From: an uncultured Eggerthellaceae bacterium
GTDB lineage: Bacteria; Actinomycetota; Coriobacteriia; Coriobacteriales; Eggerthellaceae
Length of the DNA: 8,053 bases
NCBI GenBank assembly: GCA_934645125.1
Contig: CAKUDT010000052.1
Location: 1 to 8,053 of the forward strand
Direction: 5' to 3'
The notes beneath the pieces were generated by a model. It had not been told where the DNA came from, did no database searches, and worked only from the letters and a program-made list of their open reading frames with translations. Positions 6,720 to 8,053 of the stretch are shown piece by piece (positions within the stretch are counted from its first letter, which is position 1; every line of letters starts with the position of its first letter). A program made the position numbers and the translations under genes.

Positions 6720-6727
6720 GGAGGAGG
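6720..6727 (+). promoter_or_regulatory. Strong Shine-Dalgarno of the repeat-protein gene
   Basis: GGAGGAGG ends 6 nt before ATG 6734. It is the best ribosome site in the window and fixes the start of the secreted protein. Confidence 0.85.
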
Positions 6728-6733
6728 CCGGGC

Positions 6734-6826
6734 ATGAAACGTCAAACCCTCGCTTCACGCAAGATTGCAAATGTTTTTCTGTCGGTTGTTTTGGTGTTGG
6801 GGCTTGCACCCGTGCCTGCGTATGCG
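6734..6826 (+). other. Signal peptide coding segment
   Basis: Codons 1-31 show a basic n-region (Lys2, Arg3, Arg9, Lys10), a hydrophobic core VFLSVVLVLGLA and an Ala-Tyr-Ala cleavage box before Gln32. No lipobox Cys is present, so it looks like signal peptidase I rather than a lipoprotein signal. Confidence 0.88.
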
Positions 6827-8053
6827 CAGCCAGCAGACAATGCAGGTGCCGCGCCGGCAGCTGCGGAAGGTTCTGCACCTGCAATCGAAGGGTCTGGGGC
6901 CGCTGTTCTTGACGCCCCTGCATCGCCGTCCAACTTTGCCGCACTTGAACTTGCGGCTTTTGCTCCCGCTGCCGAGCCGCACGCGGCTTTCGCCGATGTG
7001 CCCCCTGCTGCGGAACCTGCGTCTTCCGTTGCTGAATTGCAAGATGCTTCCGTCAGCGCTGCTTCTGAATCTGCAGCCCCCGCTGCGGAAGCGCCCATCA
7101 ATGCCATGCTCACTCCTGGCTGGATGCAAGAGGGCACGTGCGAGTGGCGAATCGATGCCGAGGGCAACCTTACGGTGCGTCCGCTGGGCAACGGTACTTC
7201 GGGCGAGATGCATGGAAGCTGGGGAGGTTCTCCCGGGTTGCCCTGGTATGATCAGCGCTTGTCAGTGAAAACGGCATATTTTGAACCGGGTGTGTCCATA
7301 GGAAGCTGCTTTGACCTGTTCAATGGGTGCAGTAATCTTGTTTCTGCTGATCTGTCTCAGCTTGACACATCGAACGTGACCACCATGGGCTATATGTTCA
7401 CGGATTGCCATAGCCTGGAATCGGTCAACTTGCGCGGGCTTGATACGTCGAATGTTCGTTACCTGGATAGCATGTTTTATTATTGCAAGGCGCTTATTTC
7501 GCTTGATTTATCTTCGTTTGATACCTCGAGCGTTTTGAGCATGAGATCTCTGTTCTATGGATGCTCAAATCTCGTTTCAATTAACCTTTCGAACTTCGAT
7601 ACTTCAAGTGCAACGGATATGGCAAGCATGTTTTCCGATTGCACCGCGCTCGCTTCGCTTGACGTTTCGAGTTTTGACACGTCGAACGTAACGAACATGG
7701 GCGGCATGTTTGCTTATTGCCCTTCGCTCACCTCGCTTGATCTTTCGGGTTTTGACACGTCGAGCGTAACGAACATGGGTGGCATGTTCTCCAATTGCCG
7801 CTCGCTTGCCACGCTTGACATTTCGGGCTTTGATACCGCGAAAGTAGAGCGTTTCCATACCATGTTCTCCAACTGCAAGGCTCTTACCTCGCTTGACTTG
7901 ACGCATTTCGATACGTCTTGTGCCGAGCATATGTCCAGCATGTTTTCCGATTGCGAAGCGCTCACCTCGCTTGACATTTCGAGTTTCAACACCTCAGGCG
8001 TGATAAGAATGGAGAGCATGTTTGCTAACTGCGAAGCGCTCACCTCGCTTGAT
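6734..8053 (+). CDS. Secreted BspA-like/DUF285 leucine-rich-repeat surface protein, 3'-truncated by window edge
   Basis: 440 codons of a longer extracellular protein; the frame is open to the last base. Residues 1-31 are a Sec signal peptide (basic MKRQTLASRK, hydrophobic core 14-25, likely cleavage AYA|QP at 31/32). Residues 32-122 are an Ala/Pro/Glu/Ser-rich linker, probably disordered or spanning the cell wall. Residues about 134-196 form a pre-repeat module of the type often preceding such repeats (GTCEWRIDAEGNLTVRP, then PWYDQ). From residue 197 come 26-residue repeats of the form xxCxxLxSLDLSxFDTSNVTxMxxMF, matching DUF285 and the 26-residue bacterial surface-protein repeat family (TIGR02167) by recognition. 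Such proteins are surface-exposed in Listeria, oral and gut bacteria and some protists, and have been linked to adhesion; the ligand here is unknown. The C-terminal anchor, such as an LPxTG sortase signal, would lie beyond the window. It is preceded by its own candidate promoter and a strong ribosome site, so it is probably transcribed alone. Confidence 0.93.
   Translation, partial: MKRQTLASRKIANVFLSVVLVLGLAPVPAYAQPADNAGAAPAAAEGSAPAIEGSGAAVLDAPASPSNFAALELAAFAPAAEPHAAFADVPPAAEPASSVAELQDASVSAASESAAPAAEAPINAMLTPGWMQEGTCEWRIDAEGNLTVRPLGNGTSGEMHGSWGGSPGLPWYDQRLSVKTAYFEPGVSIGSCFDLFNGCSNLVSADLSQLDTSNVTTMGYMFTDCHSLESVNLRGLDTSNVRYLDSMFYYCKALISLDLSSFDTSSVLSMRSLFYGCSNLVSINLSNFDTSSATDMASMFSDCTALASLDVSSFDTSNVTNMGGMFAYCPSLTSLDLSGFDTSSVTNMGGMFSNCRSLATLDISGFDTAKVERFHTMFSNCKALTSLDLTHFDTSCAEHMSSMFSDCEALTSLDISSFNTSGVIRMESMFANCEALTSLD
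6827..7099 (+). other. Ala/Pro-rich low-complexity linker
   Basis: Residues 32-122 are rich in Ala, Pro, Glu and Ser, with recurring PAAE/APAAE words (PAAEPHAAF, PPAAEPASS, APAAEAP). Overall it is acidic with almost no basic residues. It is likely unstructured and places the repeat domain away from the membrane. Confidence 0.75.
7322..8053 (+). repeat. Tandem 78-bp (26-aa) BspA/DUF285 repeats, nine complete plus one partial
   Basis: Units start at 7322, 7400, 7478, 7556, 7634, 7712, 7790, 7868, 7946 and 8024 (partial), with no insertion or deletion. Each has Cys at position 3, Leu or a similar residue at 6, a central LDLSxFDTS-like core and M/L-F at the end. Units 5 and 6 are the most alike in DNA: 7672-7711 and 7750-7789 differ at 3 of 40 bases. 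Unit 7 (DTAKVERFHTMF) and unit 8 (DTSCAEHMSSMF) depart most from the DTSNVTxM core. Confidence 0.95.

Noticed and set aside
6688..6720. Ten-codon upstream open frame ahead of the repeat-protein gene
   Set aside because: Its ATG overlaps the end of the TATACT region and would lie upstream of the expected transcript start, with no ribosome site.
7604..8043. Repetitive minus-strand frames opposite the 26-residue repeats
   Set aside because: Their periodicity is simply the complement of the 78-bp repeats; the + strand frame has a signal peptide, ribosome site and family motifs.
7322..8053. CRISPR-like array
   Set aside because: The units are directly adjacent, coding, degenerate and show codon-level divergence; there are no unique spacers between constant repeats.

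Overview
The window reads like a chromosome segment from a moderately GC-rich, Gram-positive gut or oral anaerobe, most likely a member of the Coriobacteriia (Eggerthella/Slackia-like Actinomycetota). This is inferred from three things: a non-canonical second type IIA topoisomerase pair of the kind I associate with Clostridia and Coriobacteriia, a CmpB-type orphan permease, and a secreted BspA-like protein built of 26-residue repeats. The genus cannot be fixed from the sequence alone. All five genes are on the + strand. No tRNA, rRNA, CRISPR array, insertion sequence or transposase gene is visible.

Layout. (1) 1-3636 holds a two-gene topoisomerase operon: the C-terminal part of a GyrB/ParE-type subunit, cut by the left edge, then 12 bp later a complete GyrA/ParC-type subunit of 746 aa. 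Both keep their catalytic residues, but the surrounding motifs differ from textbook gyrase and Topo IV, and the A subunit has no recognisable GyrA box. (2) 3637-3791 is a short intergenic region with a weak hairpin and a likely promoter. (3) 3792-5219 encodes a multi-pass membrane protein with a C-terminal CmpB-type putative ABC permease domain and no ATPase neighbour. (4) 5220-5358 is a very GC-rich, low-complexity spacer. (5) 5359-6537 encodes an aminoglycoside phosphotransferase/choline kinase-fold protein with an altered catalytic loop and an Ala/Gly/Pro/Ser-rich insert. (6) 6538-6733 is an intergenic region with two imperfect hairpins, a TATACT -10 box and a strong Shine-Dalgarno. (7) 6734 to the right edge encodes a secreted protein with a signal peptide, an Ala/Pro-rich linker and nine complete plus one partial 26-residue BspA/DUF285 repeats; it runs off the window.

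The topoisomerase genes clearly work together as an A2B2 enzyme. The remaining three look like separate transcription units or loosely linked genes, and nothing in the sequence ties them into one pathway. The most unusual items are the divergent topoisomerase pair, with Ala at the quinolone-contact Ser position, and the kinase-like protein whose HxD catalytic motif reads NTE and whose catalytic loop is split from the metal-binding Asp by a low-complexity insert.
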